Source: Saprospiraceae bacterium (GTDB lineage: Bacteria; Bacteroidota; Bacteroidia; Chitinophagales; Saprospiraceae). Taken from it: 64,000 nucleotides of DNA. A program made the translations under genes and the position numbers. Positions 12,801-18,621 of this stretch are shown one piece after another. The stretch spans positions 62,001 to 126,000 of the forward strand of contig JALHRR010000010.1 in assembly GCA_022841345.1 (NCBI GenBank), in the 5' to 3' direction. The notes beneath the pieces were generated by a model. That model was not told the DNA's origin, searched no databases, and saw only the letters and a list, made by a program, of their open reading frames with translations. Position 1 is the stretch's first letter. Each line of letters begins with the position of its first letter.

Positions 12801-13091
12801 ATTTATACTTTGAATATATTCTCCGGGATCTGCATTGGCATCCAGATTAGCGTCCCAATAGAAATCAAAAGTTGCATTCACAGGAATTGCTGAAAATGCA
12901 ACTGCATATCTTGCAGTGTCCCCAACACAAAAAGTCGTCTCTGAGTTGATTTCAAAGAGTGAAGTATTTCCAGGGACAGGACATACCATTGGTGCACTCC
13001 CCATCGTAGAATATATCGAATTAAACAGCAAAAGACAAGATATAATCATCCTGCCTGTCAGCTCGTTTCTCAAACGTAATGTAGTTTTCAT
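3876..13091 (-). CDS. 3071-aa HYR-repeat protein with dockerin-like, cohesin-like and T9SS sorting domains
   Basis: The signal peptide is at residues 1-32. A very long series of Cys-rich Ig/HYR modules runs to about residue 2640; the recurring pattern is DNxxPxxxC, then a glycine/asparagine turn, then TCxxxVTVxD. From about residue 1800 to 2640 the array changes to a ~255-aa supermodule (WPADF start, ERTWT centre, GADASGFYPVG, CGVGT) repeated three times plus a partial copy. The C-terminal cassette starts near residue 2655: a carboxypeptidase-regulatory-like sandwich, a dockerin-like pair with calcium loop DVDKSGALNDND (about 2755), a cohesin-like domain (about 2850-2965), and a type A sorting domain (about 2986-3071; FQNNPNPFS, GKLVHQQ, GMYLYRIE). 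The role is inferred as a secreted, surface-anchored adhesin or matrix component. Its start is 125 bp from the stop of the upstream 1296-aa gene with a terminator between, and I found no clear promoter box of its own. Confidence 0.95.
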   Translation of the reverse strand: MKTTLRLRNELTGRMIISCLLLFNSIYSTMGSAPMVCPVPGNTSLFEINSETTFCVGDTARYAVAFSAIPVNATFDFYWDANLDANADPGEYIQSINPGPNVPSALFSLEINASHIGGRILVVYKDVDCPLDSLIRVDLVTPVIYDCGARIEDPCTCLNNATSTENGQFSETIVVTSFPGETWEVVSTSGLYQTGASVPPVPADLILPGTLLTVGINNFEYELQGVHVDAVGYSLIVTNGTDTLSISNRCYYPNPVINLFTDYCINYPVINLDVTAPPYTGTFSVTINGNPATQFNPAVLGLGVHRVAFEFNANPINDTLPGCIQRDTIFVDVFPNYSGGLACTDINVSLLQDGHVVITPDMVLLGDYRCYSTFLIDIIGKPADSLFCEDVGQIFMVKVTDPIRNNSCWANVRPEDKSAPLFNCSDTTIFCGTDIFALPPDEFISVEDNCDLASVVLIAQGPLTLAACNPDIGASITRTYRATDWMGNSSTCSHTIFFGRPDISEIEAPADVVLNCGPGLDLSPQNLGFPNVNGMPITALCRFSVNHMDMNFITCEGSQTITRMWTVVDVCGGGGIGFSQLIQVVDNVAPVINCPANVVLNNTPGLCTAEFIVPSPVITDNCASTASLTLLVLVNGIPRIPGTVVVLNGGVNTIEYISNDPCSNFSSCDQLVTVIDNEAPTATCNDITVSLDASGEAVLNVGDLTNIYVDNCAVTEVLIAKMANPLVFGPSVTYGCSEVGENMLVVQFSDAAGNVNTCMITVTVQDNLAPTVVFCPLDETVECDGGTPPVVDPVFADNCPGGFTVGYVPVFVPDCPNTGVITRTWTATDQMGNTAVCTQVITIEDTDPPILVCETDVIIALDANGQATITAAQVVVSVDDACSNVTLDFNPPAYDCDDLGINVLIVTATDECNNATGCAVNVEIIDDLAPVFVNCNPVANILLSSLPDCDPDTFLDPDTYAITATDNCDDVLTIGLGVFQPGSFEDFCTNPMAPNEASGIVELTVSDSEGNISTCTFTLTVENDVDPVFTTCVANVGVILDANGQASIIQSDVAVGIFPFDCSVIDATLSVTPDRSLNFTCADALLSPVDVTFTATLCTGNTAICVVEVSVTDNELPSIVCPADIVVDCGTSLDVLVTGNATIDDNCLGGLTLSSSDVVPANINCGILTRTFTATDASGNTNTCEQIITIEDNVLPILTCQDISVSLDAAGNGTAVLNSAIVLITDNCTINDFVLLDANPVFDCSDIGPNLFLIDVADNCGNIGTCEINIEVEDNIAPVITTCNDLSINFNDAGSCDLSDVMVYIENNLSILDIDATDNCATVFTTTLNLLPGTVPLCTDPNFPGQATLNYEAVISDGNGNQDECEFSIAVEYTSAPVFTVCPVIVNLQLDNSGTVVFDAATHVTASDPGLCALPVAYSPVNLIFDCEDIGLNPVAVTASICTGASAVCNLTVNVTNPIVPVVTCPGDIVLPANANCEAFLSPAQILALAPNVVFNCDASITINREDGLALTDPFEVGVTIINIVVNLEGTLPVMCDVMVTVVDNTDPIFANCSPRIILHSTLADCNPTDPGAYNLQASDSCDPNPTISFLNIIDDKDFCVNPNPGLQLYSAVFEAEDVSGNTAVCTLDVTIVNDINPVFTVCQDISLMVNMAGMTSLDLNDVAVAAFTGACNMSFTLNLPPTLNFDCEDVGENNFTAIATLCDGRTASCDFTVTVGQSGEFEVECPVDTTIFCETNLVDFYAVYLLRFMEMGACVEDTTINIVENINACGTGTITITFTGIASNGDMVSCVTVVNIIIDPADDFEFADVSWPADFNSNCSDINPLLTGSPTVPVPPSCSIFDFDFDDIIINPNLNGCEVIERTWTVTETCRNQTQVNTQIITRPIPGLPVQTGPPLFTSVNAPAGDCEAPVMLAIVTGPACATDIIVTNNFNGGGADASGFYPVGITEVIFTLTNSCGEMSTYTIEVEVRDLVSPIAACGSNANGLCSDNLQDLIALISVNITESCPFTIDTIITPNLSDCGVGTITVRFIATDQSQNTGTCERVITVSADPGFTFDAGDVNFPADIDLPCDGVATTDITGTPEILIQSFCADFSVSSNDVTTVDPGTGCTTIERTWTIFEACNNITIQDIQIITIASAGIDIAGIAPVYNVNAPAIACEAQVNIPLLAVLGCAGGVTIVNNSPYADSPGANASGVYPVGSTIFMFTVTNNCGGVGTFQVTVNVFDVTPPVFNCPDTEPLICTADIPAYVSTLTINATDACGISSSQAIIFSPDFDCGNGMLPINFIVTDNNGNTGTCEVILEFLPDLIEESDINWPADFFLSCNQTTNPVTTGLVLFEPNCSKIGTTRIDGGITVDPSGCPVFTRFWTVTDTCQVLPGVPGSGVFTYEQLIYPADYSEIEALIPNDRLIQVPAGANCQAFVNISFPLPDYCAPDVVVENTFTPNGADASGFYPVGVTVVTYTISNSCGLLFTEEVIVTVEDLISPSVLCNDLPASLPCTADIDAIIDGWVFVVTESCPHDTTVVIDRSGLSNCGVGTLNVTLEIVDIGNNGASCTRSIQITAGVQVFDPNDIIWPEALVTLDDCGATTTPEALNSFPTLSEPYNCLNITFSFVDETPNPVIDPDNCLEIERTWTATNLCSGAVVGTFVQLILINANFSPIVVGGKLLDNADNGPLNAAIVNVGDSRIAMSVMTNHGGQYNFSVSPSEESVRILPSSNYKRKNKVNAIDLNLLIQHLYGGAQIQEPWRRVAADVDKSGALNDNDLFQIRSLILREITQFEAGNWKFIPKTITDSLSGPNDWMNRPEYIDVALQGSAIMSKNDFKAVELGKLYIQTLTQTRERNGLPKHQWLIADRKLIIGQSENIPVFAEGAKDLKAFQFTLNWNSNDMQLVEIIPGNGLSLANFSTRYSNDGKLTVCWGGENARLSDQEPVFTLVMMPRQNKDGIENVFEITEDIAEALSFFGGNDEKVPVIGIQQNFNHSNNYELFQNNPNPFSKETWITFKVPVDEMVTITVTDLTGKLVHQQKQFCLKGKHAVKVEFGTELSEGMYLYRIETDAFSATKKMLKVGK
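5310..7690 (-). repeat. Higher-order coding repeat of ~255 aa in the 3071-aa protein
   Basis: Supermodule starts fall at protein motifs DVSWPADF (~residue 1807), DVNFPADI (~2060), DINWPADF (~2317) and DIIWPEAL (~2577). The period is about 750-770 bp. Each unit contains an ERTWT or RFWT segment, an (A/N)ASG(F/V)YPVG segment, and a closing Cys-rich unit. The fourth unit is cut short by the C-terminal cassette. Boundaries are approximate. Confidence 0.7.
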
Positions 13092-13164
13092 TTTGGACCA
13101 GATTTAGTGATATATCCGTTTTATATTAATTGGATCTTTTAGTTCGTTTTTTTAAAGAAAAAAT

Positions 13165-13197
13165 TCCGAAGGGTTGACACTTTTGCCCCCCTTCGGA
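13165..13197 (-). terminator. Intrinsic terminator after the 1296-aa gene
   Basis: The 9-bp perfect stem TCCGAAGGG/CCCTTCGGA has a 15-nt loop. On the minus-strand transcript it is followed by a U-rich run (ATTTTTTCTTT). It sits 20 bp past the stop at 13217. Confidence 0.85.
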
Positions 13198-13216
13198 GCC
13201 TTATTACTACTCATAC

Positions 13217-16200
13217 CTATTTGTCAACTAAAATCATTCTTTTTGTTTCGGTAAAACCGGGAGCATCCATTTTGTACAAATAGACACCGGGAGCGCCCAG
13301 GTCCTGACTTTGAATTGTGACCTGGCCCTGTCCTTTCGGATAGTTTCCTTTGGTCTGCCATATGGTTTTACCGCTGAGGTCTGTGACCGATATAATTACT
13401 TCTGAGGGCTCGCTTAAGTAAAATGAAAGCATTGTTGCCTCTTTAAATGGATTCGGCATTAATGACAGCATTCTGGTACGCTCAGACTCAGGGTCAGGTT
13501 GTCTGAATTGAAGTTTCAGCACACCGTTGTATTGTCCTTCTGAAGCCGCTTCGTTTTCAATTAAACTGTCATTAATCTCAAGCACATTGCTGATGCTAGC
13601 ACTTTTTATCATTTCCATTCTCAAATAGAAAACTGGTTTGCCGGCAAGCAGGCTGGCAGGCTTAAAGTCGTACCAATTAAAGGCTACTTTACCGTCATTT
13701 CCCCTCTTTAAATTATAATTATCTTCTGACCAATTCTCCAACTCCCCTTTTTCGATTCTCACGATTTTAGCATATTCCGGATTCACCTGAAGGGTAGCCT
13801 GAAAAGCTTCTACATTATTAAAATCTTTGGCTTCCACAGGCAAGTAAACATAAGACCCAGCTTCCGCCCACAAATCTTCCACTTCTAATTTCACCTCTGG
13901 TCCTTTGGATCGGTTGCCGGTATTTTGAGATGCACTTACTGCACTGCTCATATTGACATCACCCTGTTTGATCCCAATGAAATTTTTCTTTATATTTTGA
14001 TCTAAATGATTGATAGTAAATTTGTTGGGAATAGCAGACAACAATGGGCTTTCAGGATCTGGAAACACAAAATCTGCATCCACAAAACTCCATGACGGAT
14101 AGGAAGCAAGTACCTCCGTTTTCCCTAAAACCAGGCGTTGAATTTCAACCATATCCGCTGCGCTAACACTTCCTGATCGGTTGACATCAGCAGCGATATA
14201 TTTATACGGTGAATCAAATTTCTTAATTCCCATTACATGCTTTTGTATCAGCATGATATCAATGGTAGTTACACCGTTTTTAGGGTTTGAATCTTTCTCA
14301 GGAACAAGTGTATAAGATCTGTTGCCCGGGACATTTTCAAAACCATATTTTCCATCAGTGGACGTGATTTCAGGATTGAATCCACTTCCCTGAAGTTTCA
14401 CAACAGCATTTTCAATGAGTTCATTTTTTTCATTGAATACAGAGCCTTCTATGACCTTGTATATAATTCCGTCAGGACATTGATTATGATTGTCAGTAAT
14501 CAGGATATTGGCAATTCCGATGTCAAAATTGCCGGCTTCGTCCCAGACATAAACTTCAATACTTCGCATTCCCAGGGAATCACAAGTGAATACACGAATA
14601 GTATCATCCGGATTGATTGAATAAGAGAACACTAAATTTCCAGAAGCTGTACAGTTGTCAACACTTTCATTATTGAATACTGAAGCTGGAATCTGTACCA
14701 TCGCCACCATAGGCATCAGGGTACTTGAAACAAAATGCAAGATCGGTGTGGGTGGCTTTATGTCATTTATCAGTACTTCCACTAAGAATTGAAGTGCACT
14801 TATATTACCACACAAATCATCAACTGTAAAACTTACCAAATGCACTCCTACCGGATAAACACCGGAAGCATTATTTCCCATTATTAAAGGTGTATCAAAA
14901 CTTCCGTCATTATTGTAGTCGATTCTGTACCGATATTTGATATTGGCTGCATTAGTACAATCAATAGCAGACACATTTGGCAATATTACATTTGCCGTAA
15001 GTTGGTCACAATCTTCATCATCTACATTGATGTGAATGATTTGGTCCGGAATGGGTGTCACTACAGGAGGCTCAGTATCCATCACTTTAATGATCTGATA
15101 GTGGAACCAGTAACCGGTGCTATCTAATGGATTATATGTACACCAGTCAATAACTTCCCATTTCCGAAGCACTTTAAAACATGCATTTCCACTGGATACT
15201 ACATATACCTCATCCTCATGATCTACTAAAATGTCTGCGCAGGGAGAAGCGGTAACAACCGGCGCATCATATGGAGGTTCCAATGATTCCGGGTCAAGAT
15301 TACCTGCTCCACAGGAGGCTAATGTTAGGTTTTCAGGCCATACTATAGTCACGCCTCCAGGTAATAATACGTTTGCAACAGTAATATTCTGATTGCAAAT
15401 TACTTCATTTGTTCCGTCAGAATATGTGATTGTCCTTACAACTGCACCTATGCCACATACATTCAATCCACTGGAATCCAGAGATACAGAAGTAACTATG
15501 TTCTGTCCACAATTGTCTCCTGCAACCGGTATTTCATTTGTGAGATAATAATTCAAATCAAATGTACAGTCAACTGTCACATCAGGAGGACATGTCAGAA
15601 GCGGGCCTATTTTGTCCTGCACTATCACCTGAACCATACATTCATTATATCTCCCCGGAAATTGACCAGCTCCTACCACTCCAGGCCCCGGGTTGATGTC
15701 ATATACTCTTAGAATTATTATAATTGGACTTGCTGCAACATCATTGCAACAAAAAGAAACCTGGTCATTGAACTGAGGATTGGGATCACAGGCATTGGCA
15801 CTCATTCGTCTGACTTTAAAATACACCGGACCACAATTGTCTGAACTACCATTATCAAAATTAATAGCTGGAATGACTGCGGTCCCAAGATTATTAAGAG
15901 GAACTGTAGTGGATGTCTGACAGATTTGATTAGGAGGAGTATTATCAGCCACATGGACGGTAATGCTTGCTTCAGCAGTAAAGCCGCAAGGATCTGTAAC
16001 TCTGTAGACTATAATATGTGTACCGGCATTTAAACCGGGAACAAGTCCACCATTGGTATTTACAACCCCATTGGGTGTTGTCATTTGTACAATCAGTGAA
16101 CCAGTAGAAGCACAACCATCCGCAATCACTGCAACCGGCAAGTTAAAGCTTCCGGAGATGCATGAATTGCCAATTGTATGTAAATTTATAGGGCCCGGAG

Positions 16201-17107
16201 GCAACACTATCGTTGGATTTCCTGTGTCTGTTATTGTTAAAATTTGTGTCAGAACATAAGGCCCTGCAGGTGGATTACACAAATCATTTACTAACCAGGT
16301 GCGTTCAATTATTCTTGAGTTTCCACAAATTGTAATGACATTATCCGTAGGAGCTGCTAATGCAATATTGCAAAATATGCCTATTTGAAGCGGAATACCT
16401 CCCAATGTAGGAACTCCCTGAACTGCAGGAGAGATATCCAGACCCGGAGTGCATGTCAATAATCTATCAGGAGGAGCTGCCAGATCGGCCGGATCCGATG
16501 GAACCACGTTATATAAAACTGTACAAGAAGAAGATAAACCTGTATTATCAATGTAAATCCAGGTCAATTCAACTTCCTGAATTATATTTATTGCACATGA
16601 ACCATTGTTTGATATTATCTGCACAGATGGGCCTACAATAGACGCAATTCCAGAGCAATCAGTAGCTACCGGTGGTGTGATAGAGTTGAAACTTATACCA
16701 CATGGAATATCAATGGGTCCTGCAGGACAGGTAATTAATGGTGGATTCTCATCAATTATAGTGATGTTTCCACCACATGGAGGAGACCCGGGGTATGAAA
16801 CCATATAAAGAAAAGTTGTACCCACATCTGCAGATGTTACGAATGGAGGCGAAGCAACACCGTTACGCATAATCACAAAGTCATATACACATCCTGGAGC
16901 ACCTCCAATAATGACACTTGCAGCTGGAATTATATTGGCACAAGTATTAGTAATACCATAGTTAACATTAGCTGCACAACTATAGACATTGCATTGTCCG
17001 TTCGCCGTAAAGCTCAGAAGACAAAGTGTCACCACTAATTGTATTATTAGCAGGTACAAAAAAATAGTATTTTTAATCTCTCTTCTCATGGTTGATTGTT
17101 TATCCAC
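13217..17107 (-). CDS. 1296-aa HYR-repeat protein with dockerin-like, cohesin-like and T9SS sorting domains
   Basis: The signal peptide is hydrophobic (LYLLIIQLVVTLCLLSF) and ends near NGQC. ATG at 17089 (MRREIK) is an equally possible start. Cys-rich HYR modules fill residues ~40-880, including a WPENL...RKWEVIDWC module shared with the two neighbouring giants. The C-terminal cassette is clear: a regulatory-like sandwich (~880-930), a degenerate first dockerin loop (DSNPKNGVTTID) and a canonical second loop (DVNRSGSVSAAD, ~970), a GDVNMSS motif, a cohesin-like domain (~1070-1190), and a type A sorting domain (~1212-1296; MPNPFKEATM, GVYLYKMD). It is predicted to be exported by T9SS and held at the cell surface. 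Cohesin-like and dockerin-like parts in one chain suggest self-association, which is inference. Confidence 0.95.
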   Translation of the reverse strand: MDKQSTMRREIKNTIFLYLLIIQLVVTLCLLSFTANGQCNVYSCAANVNYGITNTCANIIPAASVIIGGAPGCVYDFVIMRNGVASPPFVTSADVGTTFLYMVSYPGSPPCGGNITIIDENPPLITCPAGPIDIPCGISFNSITPPVATDCSGIASIVGPSVQIISNNGSCAINIIQEVELTWIYIDNTGLSSSCTVLYNVVPSDPADLAAPPDRLLTCTPGLDISPAVQGVPTLGGIPLQIGIFCNIALAAPTDNVITICGNSRIIERTWLVNDLCNPPAGPYVLTQILTITDTGNPTIVLPPGPINLHTIGNSCISGSFNLPVAVIADGCASTGSLIVQMTTPNGVVNTNGGLVPGLNAGTHIIVYRVTDPCGFTAEASITVHVADNTPPNQICQTSTTVPLNNLGTAVIPAINFDNGSSDNCGPVYFKVRRMSANACDPNPQFNDQVSFCCNDVAASPIIIILRVYDINPGPGVVGAGQFPGRYNECMVQVIVQDKIGPLLTCPPDVTVDCTFDLNYYLTNEIPVAGDNCGQNIVTSVSLDSSGLNVCGIGAVVRTITYSDGTNEVICNQNITVANVLLPGGVTIVWPENLTLASCGAGNLDPESLEPPYDAPVVTASPCADILVDHEDEVYVVSSGNACFKVLRKWEVIDWCTYNPLDSTGYWFHYQIIKVMDTEPPVVTPIPDQIIHINVDDEDCDQLTANVILPNVSAIDCTNAANIKYRYRIDYNNDGSFDTPLIMGNNASGVYPVGVHLVSFTVDDLCGNISALQFLVEVLINDIKPPTPILHFVSSTLMPMVAMVQIPASVFNNESVDNCTASGNLVFSYSINPDDTIRVFTCDSLGMRSIEVYVWDEAGNFDIGIANILITDNHNQCPDGIIYKVIEGSVFNEKNELIENAVVKLQGSGFNPEITSTDGKYGFENVPGNRSYTLVPEKDSNPKNGVTTIDIMLIQKHVMGIKKFDSPYKYIAADVNRSGSVSAADMVEIQRLVLGKTEVLASYPSWSFVDADFVFPDPESPLLSAIPNKFTINHLDQNIKKNFIGIKQGDVNMSSAVSASQNTGNRSKGPEVKLEVEDLWAEAGSYVYLPVEAKDFNNVEAFQATLQVNPEYAKIVRIEKGELENWSEDNYNLKRGNDGKVAFNWYDFKPASLLAGKPVFYLRMEMIKSASISNVLEINDSLIENEAASEGQYNGVLKLQFRQPDPESERTRMLSLMPNPFKEATMLSFYLSEPSEVIISVTDLSGKTIWQTKGNYPKGQGQVTIQSQDLGAPGVYLYKMDAPGFTETKRMILVDK

Positions 17108-17160
17108 AAATGAATACCGGTGCCTCCTAAAAGACAGTTAAAAAAGCCGCGATAAAATAG

Positions 17161-17186
17161 TGCACCGGACGACTAGCGTCCGGGCA
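17161..17186 (-). promoter_or_regulatory. Hairpin in the leader of the 1296-aa gene
   Basis: The perfect 7-bp stem CCGGACG/CGTCCGG with loop ACTAG is extended by TGC/GCA with one bulge. It lies about 55-80 nt upstream of the start. It is followed by only a weak U-rich run, so it could be a leader structure or an attenuator. Confidence 0.4.
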
Positions 17187-17746
17187 CAAACTACTGTTTA
17201 TGGGAAAAATATCTTGGTAAGTCTGGTCAAAACAGTGTATTTATTCTAAATAAATTATAAAATAAACCACTTAATAGAATTTTATTTTCACTTAATATAA
17301 AATAATAATATTAATGTGAAAAAATAATATTTAGACGACATGAAGACAAAAGAATGACCCTGTAGTTGGCCGACTACACATACACTTGGGTGTTCTCAAT
17401 CTACATAACTAATTGATAAACAATATAAAATAAATATATTATTCTATATTCTAAACAATAAACAGGTTCGATTTCTCAGGTGGAACAGTTGCAGGTGTTC
17501 ACCAAAGCGTTTATCAAATCTCCTGTCTCATGTACGCCATTTCTTAGACAGAACTAGTCCTTACGGAGTAATTCCAAATATAAAATTTTAAGTTTGAGCT
17601 ACCAGTTTAGCAATGACAACAAATTTCAACTTGCCCCTAAAGGCACTTTTTTGTTGTAACTTATTAATTAGTCTTGAACTAAAATAAACTGATAATTTCG
17701 GTAGGTAAGTTTTGGAAGATGCAAATTGCTTCGCCGCATCTGATTA

Positions 17747-17779
17747 CAAATATAATATAATCGTAATATGTTATCCAAA
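17747..17779 (-). promoter_or_regulatory. Promoter TTTG-N21-TATATTTG
   Basis: The minus strand has TTTG (complement of CAAA at 17776-17779) followed after 21 nt by TATATTTG (complement of CAAATATA at 17747-17754). Both elements of the Bacteroidota sigma factor consensus are present. If it drives the 1296-aa gene, the leader is about 630 nt; it may instead make a separate small transcript. Confidence 0.5.
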
Positions 17780-18565
17780 TTTTTTGCAACATTTTTTACA
17801 ACTATTTTTTACATGCTTCAATATTCATAAGTTCCATTATTCAAACAATTAATTATCTGAATATTATATATAGAAATTCCACGTATCATCTATTTAAAAA
17901 TACATGTTTAGGAATTTACATTTCCAGATCCTGATCCATCCGTAAGGTATCCCACTTATCTTAATATCAAAGACCCCGACGAATATGACAAAGTTGAAGA
18001 ATTAGTCCATCCCTCCGAAAAGGGGTTTACCTGTGGCAGCCCCGGATGATTATTCAGGGTAAACTGTATAAAATCATCCGTTAGGGCGTCACTTTTTCTC
18101 CCGGCAAACTGATGGAGAATGGAATAATTATGAAAAAACGAAAATATTCAATATCCACCGCACAGTCTTTAATGCCATCATTTAGGTGAGACCATTTGCC
18201 AGATTCCGGGAATACATCCCGGATATGGATTTACTGTCAAGCTCAGCGGACCTTACAACTTCTATTACAGAGATTTTAGTTGTTATGTGGTCATCGAGTC
18301 TGCATTATTTAGCAAACTCATGATTGCTATTATTCAAAACAGAGCGTTATAAGAGCTCCAGAGGCACAAAGGTTATCCAAAGACAGATTCTTGTCAATTG
18401 ATCCACTTTCAGGTCTTAGAGCCCTATTAATCAGTCCTTAAGCCTTGAGAGCATTCTCTCAATATTATCAATATGCGATTGTGGTACATTCCCTTCATCT
18501 TCCCTCCTCTCAACGCATTTTAATGAATAGGGCATCCAGTTCCTGTAACGGATGCTTTAAGGCAC

Positions 18566-18599
18566 AAAAAAGCCCCTTCAGAAAAATCCTGAAGGGGCT
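18566..18599 (-). terminator. Intrinsic terminator after the 837-aa gene
   Basis: The 11-bp perfect stem AGCCCCTTCAG/CTGAAGGGGCT has a 7-nt loop. On the minus strand it is followed by TTTTTTG, 23 bp past the stop at 18622. Confidence 0.9.
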
Positions 18600-18621
18600 G
18601 CAATAATTTTATTTAACCAGA

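Larger units (their letters stand above)
17108..18621. other. 1.5-kb gap, mostly non-coding, with a promoter, hairpins and possible coding remnants
   Basis: This is the longest gene-poor stretch. The part next to the 1296-aa gene is AT-rich leader, with a strong hairpin at 17161-17186 (CCGGACG/CGTCCGG) and a TTTG-N21-TATATTTG promoter. The stretch 17912-18560 has more coding-like composition. A 45-codon open frame on plus (17912-18049, FPDPDPSVRYPTYLNI...) and a 35-codon frame on minus (18431-18538, ending NIERMLSRLKD) read like pieces of decayed genes, but I recognise no family and the frames are broken by stops. Confidence 0.45.

Noticed and set aside
3876-13091. HYR array considered as a CRISPR-like or DNA-level tandem repeat
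   Set aside because: The repetition is at protein level and diverged at DNA level, with no constant repeat/spacer pattern.
17668-17739. A 23-codon minus-strand open frame right after the TATATTTG box at 17747
   Set aside because: Its ATG lies only about 8 nt past the box, leaving almost no room for a leader, and the sequence is not recognisable.
17912-18049. Plus-strand 45-codon frame considered as a transposase zinc-finger remnant
   Set aside because: The Cys pattern is too weak and no inverted repeats or second motif support an insertion sequence.
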